64,000 nucleotides of DNA from Rhodoluna sp. (GCF_024641065.1 NZ_JAHEDV010000002.1:62001-126000); one strand, 5' to 3'; numbered from the stretch's first letter, positions 1-10,365 are shown. The notes: generated from the sequence alone by a model not told the origin. Numbers and translations: made by a program.

Positions 1-1
1 A

Positions 2-742
2 TTAGCGAACCTCATTCACAAAAGCTAGAGACTGGGCGATGCCATCAAAGATATCGCCACCGGTGTAGAAATCAAACTCAATAACCGGCAGTGCATTTGG
101 TGCAGCAGCCAAAATTTCACGAACCGGAATCTGACCTTGACCTGCAGGAACCTGAAGGTTGACATCACCATTCTTGTTGCCGTCTTTGACATGGATAGCA
201 ACCACGCGCTCGCCAAGCTTCTTTAGAACCTCAGGGGCGCTCTGGCCACCTGCTTCAACCCAGAAGGTGTCGATCTCTAGAACAACATCGTCGCGCAGAG
301 CGTCGATGAAAGTGTAGAGAGCTGGTGCGCCGTCGATGTGGTTTGAGAACTCCCAGTTGTGGTTGTGATACGCGATCTGCAGACCAAAGTCTGGCGCTGC
401 GGCAGCGATCTCATTGATTGCCTTTGCTATTACAACAACATCGTCTTTGTTGGTCCAACGCTCAGGAACAGTGAATGGGTCGATAAGAGTCTTGACTCCA
501 AGCTTCTGCGCAGCAGCAAGCATTGGCTTCCAGTCTTGGTCAACCATCATCGCGTGAGCGGTTGGGGCCTTCAAATTATTGCGAGAAAGTGCTTCTGAAA
601 ACTCTTCTACTCGGTCGACAAATCCATAAGGCTCCACCTGGGTGAAACCGATGGCTGCAACTCGGTCGAGTGCGATCTGTAGATCATCAGCGATAGCGTC
701 TCTCAGGGTGTAGAGCTGAACTGATGGTTGTTGCTTAGACAT
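2..742 (-). CDS. Sugar phosphate isomerase/epimerase (xylose isomerase-like TIM barrel)
   Basis: 246 aa ORF; motifs such as QIAYHNHNWEF, LEIDTFWVEAGG and VAIHVKDG are typical of the AP endonuclease 2/IolE-like family; adjacent to sugar ABC genes. Confidence 0.85.
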   Translation of the reverse strand: MSKQQPSVQLYTLRDAIADDLQIALDRVAAIGFTQVEPYGFVDRVEEFSEALSRNNLKAPTAHAMMVDQDWKPMLAAAQKLGVKTLIDPFTVPERWTNKDDVVVIAKAINEIAAAAPDFGLQIAYHNHNWEFSNHIDGAPALYTFIDALRDDVVLEIDTFWVEAGGQSAPEVLKKLGERVVAIHVKDGNKNGDVNLQVPAGQGQIPVREILAAAPNALPVIEFDFYTGGDIFDGIAQSLAFVNEVR

Positions 743-805
743 TTGTATTACTTTCTCGTTGGAGTGATGATTCTAAATCGATTGTTTATTCGCTGGCGTT
801 ATTGG

Positions 806-1639
806 CTAGCCCTTGACCGCGCCATCCATGACACCGGCAACAAACTGCTTAGCGGTGACGATGAACATTGCAATCAGTGGCAGGGCCATAAGCAGCGAGC
901 CGCCAAGGATAGACGGGTAGCTCGGGTTGTTGGCCGAGTTCAGCTGAGAAACTGCCACCTGAGCGGTGAAGTTGTCTGGAGTCTGAGTGATGATCAACGG
1001 CCAAGCGAAGTCGTTCCAAGCGGTAAGGAATGTGAACAACAGCAATACGAATGCGCTTGAGCGAACCAGCGGTAGAGCCAAGCTCCAATAGATTCTGAAG
1101 AATCCGGCGCCGTCAACTGCACCTGAGTCGATAAGCTCGCTCGGCACGTTTGAAAGCATTGCCTGACGCATCCAGAACACACCAAACACTGAAACCACGT
1201 ATGGCAAAATCAGTGCGGCCAAAGTGTCGACCAAACCAATCTTTGACATCAATAGGTAAAGCGGAATGATGCCCAGCTGAAGCGGAATCATTAGGAACAC
1301 CATGACCACGCCAAAGAGCGCCTGGTTGCCGCGGAAGCGAAGTTTTGCAAATGCAAAGCCAGCCAGGGTCGAGGTGAAAACCTGAAGAATCGCGGTAACA
1401 GCCGCAACGATGAATGAGTTGCGATAGACGGTCCAGATGTTGAACATCTCGGTGATCTGCGCAAAGTTAGCCGGCCAGTTGTTGCCAGGAACAATGGTTG
1501 GCGGAATTGTTGCGATTGCCGAGTTGTCTGATGAACCGATTACGTACATCCAGTAGAACGGGAACAGGCTTAGCAAAGCAACGATGATAAGCATTCCGTA
1601 GAGCGAAGGCTGCTTGAGCCAGCTGAATGAGATCTTCAT
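806..1639 (-). CDS. Carbohydrate ABC transporter permease (MalG-type)
   Basis: 277 aa, multiple TM segments; EAA-like loop 'ELIDSGAVDGAGFFRIYWSLALPLVRS'. Confidence 0.9.
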   Translation of the reverse strand: MKISFSWLKQPSLYGMLIIVALLSLFPFYWMYVIGSSDNSAIATIPPTIVPGNNWPANFAQITEMFNIWTVYRNSFIVAAVTAILQVFTSTLAGFAFAKLRFRGNQALFGVVMVFLMIPLQLGIIPLYLLMSKIGLVDTLAALILPYVVSVFGVFWMRQAMLSNVPSELIDSGAVDGAGFFRIYWSLALPLVRSSAFVLLLFTFLTAWNDFAWPLIITQTPDNFTAQVAVSQLNSANNPSYPSILGGSLLMALPLIAMFIVTAKQFVAGVMDGAVKG

Positions 1640-1641
1640 GA

Positions 1642-2550
1642 TTATTTGTCTGCCTTAACTAGCTTGCTGCTGATTAGAAAGTTGACTCCAGCAATGATCG
1701 CGATGATCAAGAACAGGCCAACTGCAATTGCTGATGAGTATCCGAGTCGCAACTGGGCAAACGCCTGGTCGAACAAGAACAGTGTCATCGTTCTAAATTG
1801 CCCGTCTGAACCACCGGCATAACCGGTGCCGCTGAACATATATGGCTCGGCGAAAATTTGCAGACCACCAATGGTCGAAGTGACCACGGTGAAGAAGATG
1901 GTTGGGCGAATCTGAGGAATGGTGATGTTGAAGAACTGAGACAACTTAGTTGCTCCATCAACTTCGGCGGCTTCATAAAGCTCGGCCGGAATCGCCTGCA
2001 GTGCTGCCAAGAAAATCAGGGTGTTGTAGCCAGTCCAGCGCCAGTTGACCATCATCGCGATTACAAACTGACCGGCTAGGCCATCTGCGTGCCATGGAAC
2101 CGGCCCAACGCCTAGAAAACCAAGGGCCCAGTTGACCATTCCACCGTTGTCGGCAAACATCGCACCGAACACAACTGCAACCGCAACGGTTGAGGTGATG
2201 AAAGGGAACAAGATCACTGAGCGCCAGAAGGTGCGAAAGCGAAGTTTTTTGTTATTCAACACGAGGGCCAGAAGCAACGCTGCTACTAGCTGAGGTGCTG
2301 ATGAAAGCAAGAAGATGCTGATGGTGTTGCCCAGGGATGAATAGAAGCGCTCATCGGCAACAAGTTCAATGTAGTTGTCTAGACCGACCCACTCTTGGGT
2401 GCCCAGAAGGTCCCATTTGAAGAATGAGACATAGAAGGTGAAGATGATCGGCAATAGGCCGAAGATGCCGAAAAGAAGGAAGAACGGTGACAAGAAGAGG
2501 TAACCAGCTCTTGATTCTTCTTTTCTAGAGATGTGAATAGCTTTGCTCAC
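1642..2550 (-). CDS. Carbohydrate ABC transporter permease (MalF-type)
   Basis: 302 aa; EAA loop 'ELYEAAEVDGATKLSQFFNITIPQIRPT'. Confidence 0.9.
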   Translation of the reverse strand: MSKAIHISRKEESRAGYLFLSPFFLLFGIFGLLPIIFTFYVSFFKWDLLGTQEWVGLDNYIELVADERFYSSLGNTISIFLLSSAPQLVAALLLALVLNNKKLRFRTFWRSVILFPFITSTVAVAVVFGAMFADNGGMVNWALGFLGVGPVPWHADGLAGQFVIAMMVNWRWTGYNTLIFLAALQAIPAELYEAAEVDGATKLSQFFNITIPQIRPTIFFTVVTSTIGGLQIFAEPYMFSGTGYAGGSDGQFRTMTLFLFDQAFAQLRLGYSSAIAVGLFLIIAIIAGVNFLISSKLVKADK

Positions 2551-2591
2551 GCTTGTGGCTTTCGTTTGAGGGGGCCTGTTGATTTGAGTGA

Positions 2592-2617
2592 GTGGGGTGC
2601 GCTATTGCGCACCCCAC
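2592..2617 (-). promoter_or_regulatory. Intercistronic hairpin (perfect 11-bp arms, 4-nt loop) between SBP and permease genes
   Basis: GTGGGGTGCGC-tatt-GCGCACCCCAC read directly; no T-run after it. Confidence 0.75.
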
Positions 2618-2633
2618 CCCCATCAATCTGTTG

Positions 2634-3881
2634 TTACTTGGTGTTCTTTGCGATCTCGGCTAGAGCGTCTGCCCATGCCTCATCTGCGGTCTTCTTGCCC
2701 TGAGCAACAGTGGTGGTTGCGTTCTGGAAAGAGGTACCGATGCTTGCGCTCTTAGGGCCAAGGATGGCTGGCTTAAGAGTTGCAACAGCTGATGAGTAGA
2801 TCTGACCTACTGGAGCGTTCATGTAGAACGGGTCCTTGTAAGAAGTAACTGCCTCGTCGTTTAGAGCTGCAACAGCTGAAGGGAAGTTTCCCTTGGTTAG
2901 GAAGATAGTCTTCTGCTGTTCTGGAGCCAATAGCCACTCAACGAAAGCCTTAGCTTCTTCTGGGTGAGCTGATGACTTTGAAACGGTGACCCATGAGCCA
3001 CCCCAGTTGCCGCCGCCACCAGGTACAGAAGCTACGTTCCACTTACCCTCGGTCTTAGGAGCAATTCCCTTGATCATGGTTAGCATCCAGGCTGGAGCGA
3101 GAACTGCTGCTGCGTTGCCGTCGGCAATTGCTGCGTTCCACTCGGTGCTGAATACAGCTGCTGAACCTGCGTAAGGAGCGATGTCGGTTGCGGTCTTCCA
3201 TGCAGCCTTAACTGATGGGTTAGTCTCGTAAACGTAGTCGCCTGAAGCTGAGTAGTACTGCTCAGGGGTCTGAGCAACGATGCCAGAGAATACGCTCTGA
3301 GTTGAGTCAGCAAACTTCTTGCCGGTCGCGTCGGTGTACTTCTTAGCGGTTGCTAGGTAGCCGTCCCAGCCATTTGCCCATAGAGCAGAAACTGACTCAG
3401 GGTCTGATGGAAGGCCAGCAGCTTCGAATAGGTCGGTGCGGTAAGCAACAGCCATGCCACCAACGTCGGTTGGTAGACCCAGAACGGTGCCGTCAGTTGC
3501 AACGGCTGGGTTCCAGCGCCAGTCAAGGTAGTCAGCTTGCTTGTCGGTACCGAAGTCAAGGAACTTGTCTGGGTACTGAACGAAGTAAGGCATCCATGAC
3601 CCTTCGACACCGTTGATGTCGTTACCCTTGCCAGAAGCTAGAGCGGTCAAAAGACCTTCGTGGTGCTTGTTGTATTCGCTTGATTTCTCAACGATGGTGA
3701 TGTTCGGGTGTAGGTTGTGGTACTCGGTGAATAGCTCTTTGAAACCCATGTCGCCCCAGTCACCAAAGGTGAGGGTGATGTTTTCTTCTTCAGCCGGAGC
3801 TGCAGAACAGCCTGATAGGCCAACAGCGGTCATCGCAAGCAGGAGAACAGATGCGATCGACGCCTTTGTTGCTTTCTTCAT
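2634..3881 (-). CDS. Extracellular sugar-binding lipoprotein (ABC substrate-binding protein, family 1)
   Basis: 415 aa; signal peptide with lipobox 'MTAVGLSGCS'; upstream of two sugar permease genes. Confidence 0.9.
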   Translation of the reverse strand: MKKATKASIASVLLLAMTAVGLSGCSAAPAEEENITLTFGDWGDMGFKELFTEYHNLHPNITIVEKSSEYNKHHEGLLTALASGKGNDINGVEGSWMPYFVQYPDKFLDFGTDKQADYLDWRWNPAVATDGTVLGLPTDVGGMAVAYRTDLFEAAGLPSDPESVSALWANGWDGYLATAKKYTDATGKKFADSTQSVFSGIVAQTPEQYYSASGDYVYETNPSVKAAWKTATDIAPYAGSAAVFSTEWNAAIADGNAAAVLAPAWMLTMIKGIAPKTEGKWNVASVPGGGGNWGGSWVTVSKSSAHPEEAKAFVEWLLAPEQQKTIFLTKGNFPSAVAALNDEAVTSYKDPFYMNAPVGQIYSSAVATLKPAILGPKSASIGTSFQNATTTVAQGKKTADEAWADALAEIAKNTK

Positions 3882-3949
3882 GTTTCCTCCATAGTGGAAA
3901 TAGTCTTGTCTTACGAGGTATTTAACCTTGCAAGAATGAAGTTATTGTG

Positions 3950-3973
3950 AAAACCATTCACATAGCAAGTTTT
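3950..3973. promoter_or_regulatory. Candidate operator AAAACCATTCACATAGCAAGTTTT in the SBP/TetR divergent region
   Basis: 22/24 identical to the reverse complement of 52567..52590 upstream of the GH3 operon; AAAAC/GTTTT arms. Confidence 0.65.
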
Positions 3974-4017
3974 AGCGATAACGGTTTCATAACCAACTGA
4001 TTACAGGAGTATAAATA

Positions 4018-4620
4018 ATGGCCGCGAAACAGCCTAGAGGCCCGTATTCAAAAGGAAATGCCAAGCGCGAAGAGATTTTGGCTAAAACCATTGAAGCGTT
4101 CGGTAAAACGGGATATCACGCAACTTCAATGCGTGAAATTGCTGCTGCTTGCGACTTGAGCCAAGCCGGCCTGCTCCACCACTTTCCGAACAAAGAAGCG
4201 ATTTTGCTGGCTTTGGTAGACCAGCGCGAGAAGCGACAGACCGAGAGAACAGTTCAACACCGCAAGGCAGGCGAGCTCAGCTGGCAAGAGAGCTCACTTG
4301 GCGGCCAGAAGATCAACGAAGAAGAAGCTGACCTAACCCGACTCTGGGCAAACCTGGTTGGCGAAGCCACCGACCCGAGCTTTCCGATTCACGACTACTT
4401 TCTTGAGCGCTATCGAAACACCCGCAAGACTTTCGCTGACGACATAGCCAAAGATCACGGTCGCACCACCCCAAACCGAGAAGACGAGCTTCAAGCGGCA
4501 ATCATGATTGCTATCTGGGATGGCCTGCAGACACAGTGGCTGCTTGACCCAAAGTTTGAAATGCGCCCAGCATTTGAATATGCGGTTTCAATGATCAGCC
4601 GCTATTCGCAGTTCAAATAG
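4018..4620 (+). CDS. TetR/AcrR family transcriptional regulator
   Basis: N-terminal HTH 'TSMREIAAACDLSQAGLLHHFPNKEAILLALV'; divergent from the sugar ABC operon. Confidence 0.9.
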   Translation: MAAKQPRGPYSKGNAKREEILAKTIEAFGKTGYHATSMREIAAACDLSQAGLLHHFPNKEAILLALVDQREKRQTERTVQHRKAGELSWQESSLGGQKINEEEADLTRLWANLVGEATDPSFPIHDYFLERYRNTRKTFADDIAKDHGRTTPNREDELQAAIMIAIWDGLQTQWLLDPKFEMRPAFEYAVSMISRYSQFK

Positions 4621-4642
4621 AACCAGTAAATTTATCGCCAAT

Positions 4643-4678
4643 AAAAAGAACCCCTCGATTTCTCGAGGGGTTCTTTTT
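4643..4678. terminator. Bidirectional rho-independent terminator between tetR and clpC
   Basis: AAAAAGAACCCCTCGA-tttc-TCGAGGGGTTCTTTTT perfect inverted repeat with A and T tracts. Confidence 0.9.
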
Positions 4679-4691
4679 GGGTTTCGCGAAC

Positions 4692-7145
4692 TTAGACGCC
4701 GGCGGTCTCGCGCACGTGCATGGTGAATACGAACTCGCCTTCGACAAAGTCGACGGTTACATCCGAGGCATTCTTTAGCTCGCCGTGCATGATCTTCTCG
4801 CTCAACTTGTCTTCGATCTCGCGCTGAACCGCACGACGAAGTGGTCGTGCACCTAGCGCTGGGTCAAAGCCAATCTCGATTAGGCGATCTTTGGCAGCCT
4901 GGCCAACCTTGATGGTCATGTCGCGATCTTCAAGGCGGTCGCCAAGACGCTTGATGAATAGGTCAACAATCTGAACCAGTTCAGGCTTGGTCAACTGAGG
5001 GAACACGATGGTCTCATCAACACGGTTTAGGAACTCAGGCTTGAAGTTCTTCTTGAGCTCTTCGTTGACCTTGCCCTTCATGATCTCGTAGTCGTTAGCC
5101 TGGCTGCCCTCAAGCGAGAAGCCCATGGCACCGCGAGCGATGTCGCGGGTTCCGAGGTTGGTGGTCATGATGATGATGGTGTTCTTGAAGTCAACAACTC
5201 GACCCTGGCCGTCGGTCAAACGGCCTTCTTCAAGAATCTGAAGTAGCGAGTTGAAGATGTCTGGGTGAGCCTTCTCGATTTCGTCGAACAGCACAACGCT
5301 GAATGGCTTGCGGCGAACCTTCTCGGTTAGCTGGCCACCTTCTTCGAAGCCTACGAAGCCCGGAGGAGCACCGAATAGTCGGCTGACAGTGTGCTTTTCG
5401 CCGTATTCAGACATGTCGAGCGAGATGAGTGCGCCTTCGTCATCAAACAAGAACTCGGCAAGAGCCTTGGCCAACTCGGTTTTTCCGACGCCGGTAGGGC
5501 CGGCAAAGATGAACGAACCAGAAGGGCGGTTTGGGTCTTTTAGACCAGCGCGCTGACGGCGAATCGACTTCGAGACTGCGGCAATCGCATCTTCTTGGCC
5601 AATCACGCGGCGGTGCAGGTGGTCTTCCATGAAGATCAGCTTTGCGCTTTCTTCTTCGGTCAGCTTGAACACCGGAATACCAGTAGCCTGAGCCAAAACT
5701 TCAGCAATCAAACCCTCGTCAACGATGCCTTGAGCGGCAACGTTTCCGGCTCGGAACTGCTTCTCCATCTTGACGCGCTCGATGTTTAGCTTCTTTTCTT
5801 CGTCGCGCTTTGAAGCGGCCAACTCGAACTCTTGGTTCTCGATGGCCTGCTCTTTCTCAACCTTTAGCGCAACGATCTTCTCTTCAATCTCGCGAAGCTC
5901 TGGTGGCGAAGAAAGAATCGATAGACGCAAGCGAGCACCGGCCTCGTCGATTAGGTCAATGGCCTTGTCTGGCAAGAAGCGGTCGGTGATGTAGCGGTCA
6001 GAAAGCTGTGCAGCTGCAACCAAAGCGCCATCGGTGATCGACACCTTGTGGTGAACTTCGTAGCGGTCGCGAAGACCCTTCAAAATGTTGATTGCCTGCG
6101 GCAGTGATGGTTCGTTCACAGTTACCTGCTGAAAACGACGAGTTAGGGCTGCGTCTTTTTCGAAGTGCTTGCGGTATTCATCCAGGGTGGTTGCACCGAT
6201 GGTCTGAAGCTCGCCACGGGCAAGAAGCGGCTTCAAGATCGAAGCTGCATCGATTGCACCCTCAGCTGCCCCAGCGCCAACCAAAGTGTGAATTTCGTCG
6301 ATGAAGGTGATGATGTCGCCGCGGGTGCGAATCTCTTTGGTTACCTTCTTGAGGCGCTCTTCAAAGTCACCGCGGTAGCGAGAACCGGCTATGAGTGAAC
6401 CCATGTCTAGGGTGTAAAGCTGCTTGCCCTTTAGGGTTTCAGGAACGTTGCCATTGACAATTGCCTGAGCCAAACCTTCAACCACAGCGGTCTTTCCGAC
6501 GCCAGGTTCACCAATCAAAATCGGGTTGTTCTTTGAACGGCGGCTAAGAATCTGCATCACTCGTTCGATTTCGCGCTCGCGCCCGATTACCGGGTCAAGC
6601 TTGCCCTCGGCTGCGGCCTGGGTTAGGTTGCGACCAAACTGGTCGAGAATCTGAGAACCCTTTTGCTTCTCGGTGTTGTCGCCGCCAACAGCAACGGTCT
6701 CTTTGCCCTGAAAACCAGAAAGCAACTGAATTACTTGCTGACGAACGCGGTTAGTGTCGGCGCCCAACTTGGTTAGAACCTGTGCTGCAACACCCTCGCC
6801 TTCGCGAATCAGGCCAAGCAAAAGGTGCTCGGTGCCAATGTATGAGTGACCAAGCTGCAGTGCTTCGCGAAGCGAAAGCTCAAGAACTTTTTTAGCGCGC
6901 GGGGTAAAAGGAATGTGACCGGCTGGAGCCTGCTGACCCTGACCGATGATCTCTTGCACCTGCTCGCGAACAGAATCAAGATTGATGCCCAGCGACTCAA
7001 GCGCCTTGGCTGCAACACCCTCACCCTCGTGGATCAAACCCAAGAGAATGTGCTCGGTGCCGATGTAGTTGTGGTTTAGAAGCTTGGCTTCTTCTTGCGC
7101 AAGCACAACAACACGACGAGCCTTGTCGGTGAATTTCTCAAACAT
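4692..7145 (-). CDS. clpC: ATP-dependent Clp protease ATP-binding subunit ClpC
   Basis: 817 aa; ClpN repeats ([37 protein letters not shown]), two Walker A motifs ([16 protein letters not shown]), UVR region. Confidence 0.97.
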   Translation of the reverse strand: MFEKFTDKARRVVVLAQEEAKLLNHNYIGTEHILLGLIHEGEGVAAKALESLGINLDSVREQVQEIIGQGQQAPAGHIPFTPRAKKVLELSLREALQLGHSYIGTEHLLLGLIREGEGVAAQVLTKLGADTNRVRQQVIQLLSGFQGKETVAVGGDNTEKQKGSQILDQFGRNLTQAAAEGKLDPVIGREREIERVMQILSRRSKNNPILIGEPGVGKTAVVEGLAQAIVNGNVPETLKGKQLYTLDMGSLIAGSRYRGDFEERLKKVTKEIRTRGDIITFIDEIHTLVGAGAAEGAIDAASILKPLLARGELQTIGATTLDEYRKHFEKDAALTRRFQQVTVNEPSLPQAINILKGLRDRYEVHHKVSITDGALVAAAQLSDRYITDRFLPDKAIDLIDEAGARLRLSILSSPPELREIEEKIVALKVEKEQAIENQEFELAASKRDEEKKLNIERVKMEKQFRAGNVAAQGIVDEGLIAEVLAQATGIPVFKLTEEESAKLIFMEDHLHRRVIGQEDAIAAVSKSIRRQRAGLKDPNRPSGSFIFAGPTGVGKTELAKALAEFLFDDEGALISLDMSEYGEKHTVSRLFGAPPGFVGFEEGGQLTEKVRRKPFSVVLFDEIEKAHPDIFNSLLQILEEGRLTDGQGRVVDFKNTIIIMTTNLGTRDIARGAMGFSLEGSQANDYEIMKGKVNEELKKNFKPEFLNRVDETIVFPQLTKPELVQIVDLFIKRLGDRLEDRDMTIKVGQAAKDRLIEIGFDPALGARPLRRAVQREIEDKLSEKIMHGELKNASDVTVDFVEGEFVFTMHVRETAGV

Positions 7146-7277
7146 CTCTACTCCATTCGCCAGCTGTGGTTATAGCTGTGTAATAGAAATGCTAAGTCGC
7201 CAAACCCCGCGGATGTAGGTTGTTCGCTGTGGGGTAAATCAGAGGATATAGGTCGCTGAACACCTAAATCCTTGAAT

Positions 7278-7475
7278 TCATCGATTCTTACTTCTGTCAA
7301 AAGTTAGCAGGAACCAAGCGAGCAAAGCTGCAGAACCAATGATTGCGGCAGGCACTCTAATTCGCTCAAGACCCAAGTCAGAAATAGCAATTCCGATGAA
7401 GACAAGTGCGACGATGCCGCTCAAGGCGACGAGCCTGAATGAACCTCTACCAATTTCCTGTTTTGAATTCGTCAT
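7278..7475 (-). CDS. Small hypothetical membrane protein
   Basis: 65 aa, two hydrophobic stretches. Confidence 0.45.
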   Translation of the reverse strand: MTNSKQEIGRGSFRLVALSGIVALVFIGIAISDLGLERIRVPAAIIGSAALLAWFLLTFDRSKNR

Positions 7476-7548
7476 GACGCGATACTATCTCTATATATGT
7501 AGAGTTAGTAGCAAAATCTCACTATCAAATGCAGGCTGGCGACTACAC

Positions 7549-7851
7549 ATGAAAAAAACACCGGCGACCGATGCCGTTCTCGGTGCTCTTATGAACTCCG
7601 GGAGCCCGCTTTGGGGTCTAGCAATTTGCAAACTGGTCGATTTACTCCCTGGCACCGTGTATCCAATTTTGCGACGGCTTGAAGCGGCTTCTTGGCTCAC
7701 ATCGAGTTGGGGAAATTCAGACGAAGCATTCGGTGGGCCTAGACGAAGATATTATTCGCTTACAGATTTTGGTCGGCAAGCGGCAGGTGAGTACCTGAAT
7801 CGCGAGCGAAGAAAAGCGTACCCCCGTCAAGGGATCCAACATGTGGTCTAG
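7549..7851 (+). CDS. PadR family transcriptional regulator
   Basis: Internal ATG of the 7339 ORF; 'LLPGTVYPILRRLEAASWLTSSW...GPRRRYYSLTDFGRQA' is a PadR winged-helix signature. Confidence 0.85.
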   Translation: MKKTPATDAVLGALMNSGSPLWGLAICKLVDLLPGTVYPILRRLEAASWLTSSWGNSDEAFGGPRRRYYSLTDFGRQAAGEYLNRERRKAYPRQGIQHVV

Positions 7852-8608
7852 GTCACGGCAGCGGCTAAAGGGAACGTTGCTTAGAATCCTGCTCAAACGC
7901 TCGCCAGATGGAACAACGGGTGAAGAATATTTGATGAGCCTCGGTCACGATATTGGGCATAACCCAGCCGGCAAGCAGCCACGCTTAAAAATGATTTGGT
8001 TCTCGTACTTGGACGCTCTCCGAGACATGTGGTTCGACAGGACCAAATCCATTCAGGTAACTTGCCTAGTGCTTCTGTGCATATTCAGCATCGGGCTCTT
8101 GCCTGTATCTTCGATCCTGTTTGAAGTCGCCATTTTTAACGTTTTCTCGTACCTAATCACTCGTCGAACGCTGCAGAGCCTGCTCCGTTTTGAGTTGGTG
8201 CGACTCGAACTAATTTCTCTCGCAATGTACCTGTCGTATGCGGTGAGTCAGTGGTTGTTTTTCGGCGGCCCTCAAACTTCGTCAATTCCAATTTATCTTT
8301 TAGTGATTCCCTCAGTAGTACTCGGTCTAAGCCTGCTTTGCCTTAGCGGATTTACAGTAAGAGATCGAATTCCCGCTGACGACAGGCAGGTTCGGGTAGT
8401 TTTGTCAGCGTCGGTTCTACACATTCTCGCGGCAATAGAAATTGCCAGGGTGCAATTAGTTGCCAACAATGGCCCCCTCAGCATCGCTCACGAAGTGCTT
8501 AGCAACCTGAAAAGCACATTCGAAATTGGAGGAGTTTTCGTTGCTGCATACGGCCTATTTGAGATTTCGAGACTTGCCTCAGCTACGAGAGACAGAAGCG
8601 GCAATTAG
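7841..8608 (+). CDS. Hypothetical multi-pass membrane protein, overlapping the padR gene
   Basis: 255 aa, several hydrophobic segments; start overlaps the padR 3' end by 11 bp. Confidence 0.65.
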   Translation: MWSRSRQRLKGTLLRILLKRSPDGTTGEEYLMSLGHDIGHNPAGKQPRLKMIWFSYLDALRDMWFDRTKSIQVTCLVLLCIFSIGLLPVSSILFEVAIFNVFSYLITRRTLQSLLRFELVRLELISLAMYLSYAVSQWLFFGGPQTSSIPIYLLVIPSVVLGLSLLCLSGFTVRDRIPADDRQVRVVLSASVLHILAAIEIARVQLVANNGPLSIAHEVLSNLKSTFEIGGVFVAAYGLFEISRLASATRDRSGN

Positions 8609-8781
8609 GGCTTCGGGGCGCCTTCGCGCTCAGCGCGCATCTCAGCTTCCATCTTTTGGTACACGGTGCGCTCTTTAGAGTCGGCGCGCAAAATGCCTCG
8701 CATCATCACCCAAAAAACGCCGCCAACAGCAACCGGTGGAACCAGCGCGAGAAGTGCATCCCAGAGAATTTGAACATCCAT
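8605..8781 (-). CDS. Small single-TM protein, below the ORF-track cutoff
   Basis: 58-codon ORF read by hand: MDVQILWDALLALVPPVAVGGVFWVMMRGILRADSKERTVYQKMEAEMRAEREGAPKP. Confidence 0.65.
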   Translation of the reverse strand: MDVQILWDALLALVPPVAVGGVFWVMMRGILRADSKERTVYQKMEAEMRAEREGAPKP

Positions 8782-8834
8782 GATTTGACCCTAACCTGCG
8801 AACCTGTGAGTTTCTAGAGCGATTGTTTTGGTGA

Positions 8835-10355
8835 CTACTTGACCAGCGGGAACATGATGGTCTCGCGAATGCCAAGGCCGGTGAGGCTCATTAGCAAACG
8901 GTCGATGCCCATGCCCATGCCGCCCGAAGGTGGCATGCCGAACTCAAGGGCTTTCAAGAAGTCTTCGTCTAGCTTCATTGCCTCAGGGTCGCCGGCTGCT
9001 GCCAAGGTAACCTGCTCAACAAAACGCTGGCGCTGAATAACCGGGTCAACCAACTCTGAATATCCGGTTGCCTGTTCATATCCTCGGATGTAAAGATCCC
9101 ACTTCTCGACTACGCCGCTCTTTGAACGGTGGTCGCGGGTAAGCGGTGAAGTGTCAACCGGAAAGTCGATCACGAAGGTTGGCTTGACAAGGTCACCCTT
9201 TACGAAGTGCTCCCACAGTTCTTCGACATATTTGCCGGCAAGTGGGTGCTCAATCTCGATTTCAACCGATGAAGCCAACTTCTTCAAATCTTCAATCGAA
9301 GTCTGCGGGGTGATGGTTTGACCACAGGCCTCGCTCAATGATTCATACATTGAAATGCGTGGCCAGTTGCCGCCAAGATCGTTGATCTCGCCATCTTCAA
9401 GAACTACCTGGTGAGTGCCGAAGACATCCATGGCGGCATTCTGAATTAGCTTCTGGGTTAGGTCAGCGATGGTGTTGTAGTCGCCATAAGCCTGATAGGC
9501 CTCGAGCATCGCAAACTCAGGTGAGTGAGTGCGGTCGGCGCCTTCGTTTCTAAAGTTGCGGTTGATTTCGAACACGCGGTCGATGCCACCAACCACTGCG
9601 CGCTTCAAGAAAAGCTCTGGTGCAATGCGCAAGAACAACTCGGTGTCGAAAGCATTTGAGTGAGTCTTGAATGGTCGGGCTGAAGCACCACCGTGAATGG
9701 TCTGAAGCATCGGGGTTTCTACCTCGAGAAACGCCTCTTGTTCAAAAGTGCGGCGAAGTGACTGCATGACCTTTGAGCGAATCTGCACTACCTCGCGAGC
9801 ACGGTCGCGAACGATCAGGTCAACATAGCGGTGACGAACGCGGTATTCCTCGCCCAGCTCGTTGTGAAGGTTTGGCAGCGGGCGAATGGTCTTTGCAGCC
9901 ATCAACCACTCGTCGGCAAGAATCGAAAGCTCGCCTCGCTTTGAGGTGATTACCTCGCCAGAGATGAACACGTGGTCACCAAGGTCAACGAGTTCTTTCC
10001 ACTCGTCTAGTCGCTCTTGGCCAACTTTGTCTAGCGACAACATTGCCTGGATGCGCTGACCCGAGCCAGCCTGAAGAGTTGCAAAACAGAGCTTGCCGGT
10101 GTTGCGCTGAAAAACAATTCGACCAGCGAGAGCGACTTTGTCACCGGTGGCAACATCGATCTCTAGGTCTGGGTAGCTGGCACGAACCTGATCAATGGTG
10201 TGAGTGATCGGAAGGGTCACTGGGTAGGCGTCGCCAAGTTCATTTAGGCGCTCGCGCTTGGCAAGACGAACAGCAATCTGCTCAGGCAGGTCTTGTTCTA
10301 GATCTTGCTCAATGTCTGGGTTGACATTGCCTGAACCGGTTGATTCTTGGCTCAT
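8835..10355 (-). CDS. lysS: Lysyl-tRNA synthetase (class II)
   Basis: 506 aa; class II motifs '[10 protein letters not shown]', '[26 protein letters not shown]', '[11 protein letters not shown]'. Confidence 0.97.
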   Translation of the reverse strand: MSQESTGSGNVNPDIEQDLEQDLPEQIAVRLAKRERLNELGDAYPVTLPITHTIDQVRASYPDLEIDVATGDKVALAGRIVFQRNTGKLCFATLQAGSGQRIQAMLSLDKVGQERLDEWKELVDLGDHVFISGEVITSKRGELSILADEWLMAAKTIRPLPNLHNELGEEYRVRHRYVDLIVRDRAREVVQIRSKVMQSLRRTFEQEAFLEVETPMLQTIHGGASARPFKTHSNAFDTELFLRIAPELFLKRAVVGGIDRVFEINRNFRNEGADRTHSPEFAMLEAYQAYGDYNTIADLTQKLIQNAAMDVFGTHQVVLEDGEINDLGGNWPRISMYESLSEACGQTITPQTSIEDLKKLASSVEIEIEHPLAGKYVEELWEHFVKGDLVKPTFVIDFPVDTSPLTRDHRSKSGVVEKWDLYIRGYEQATGYSELVDPVIQRQRFVEQVTLAAAGDPEAMKLDEDFLKALEFGMPPSGGMGMGIDRLLMSLTGLGIRETIMFPLVK

Positions 10356-10365
10356 GCGGGTGCTC

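Noticed and set aside
7146-7277. Possible ClgR or HAIR/HspR operator in front of clpC
   Set aside because: Fragments such as GTTCGC and GTCGCC occur, but spacing does not fit the remembered ClgR consensus and no HAIR inverted repeat is seen.
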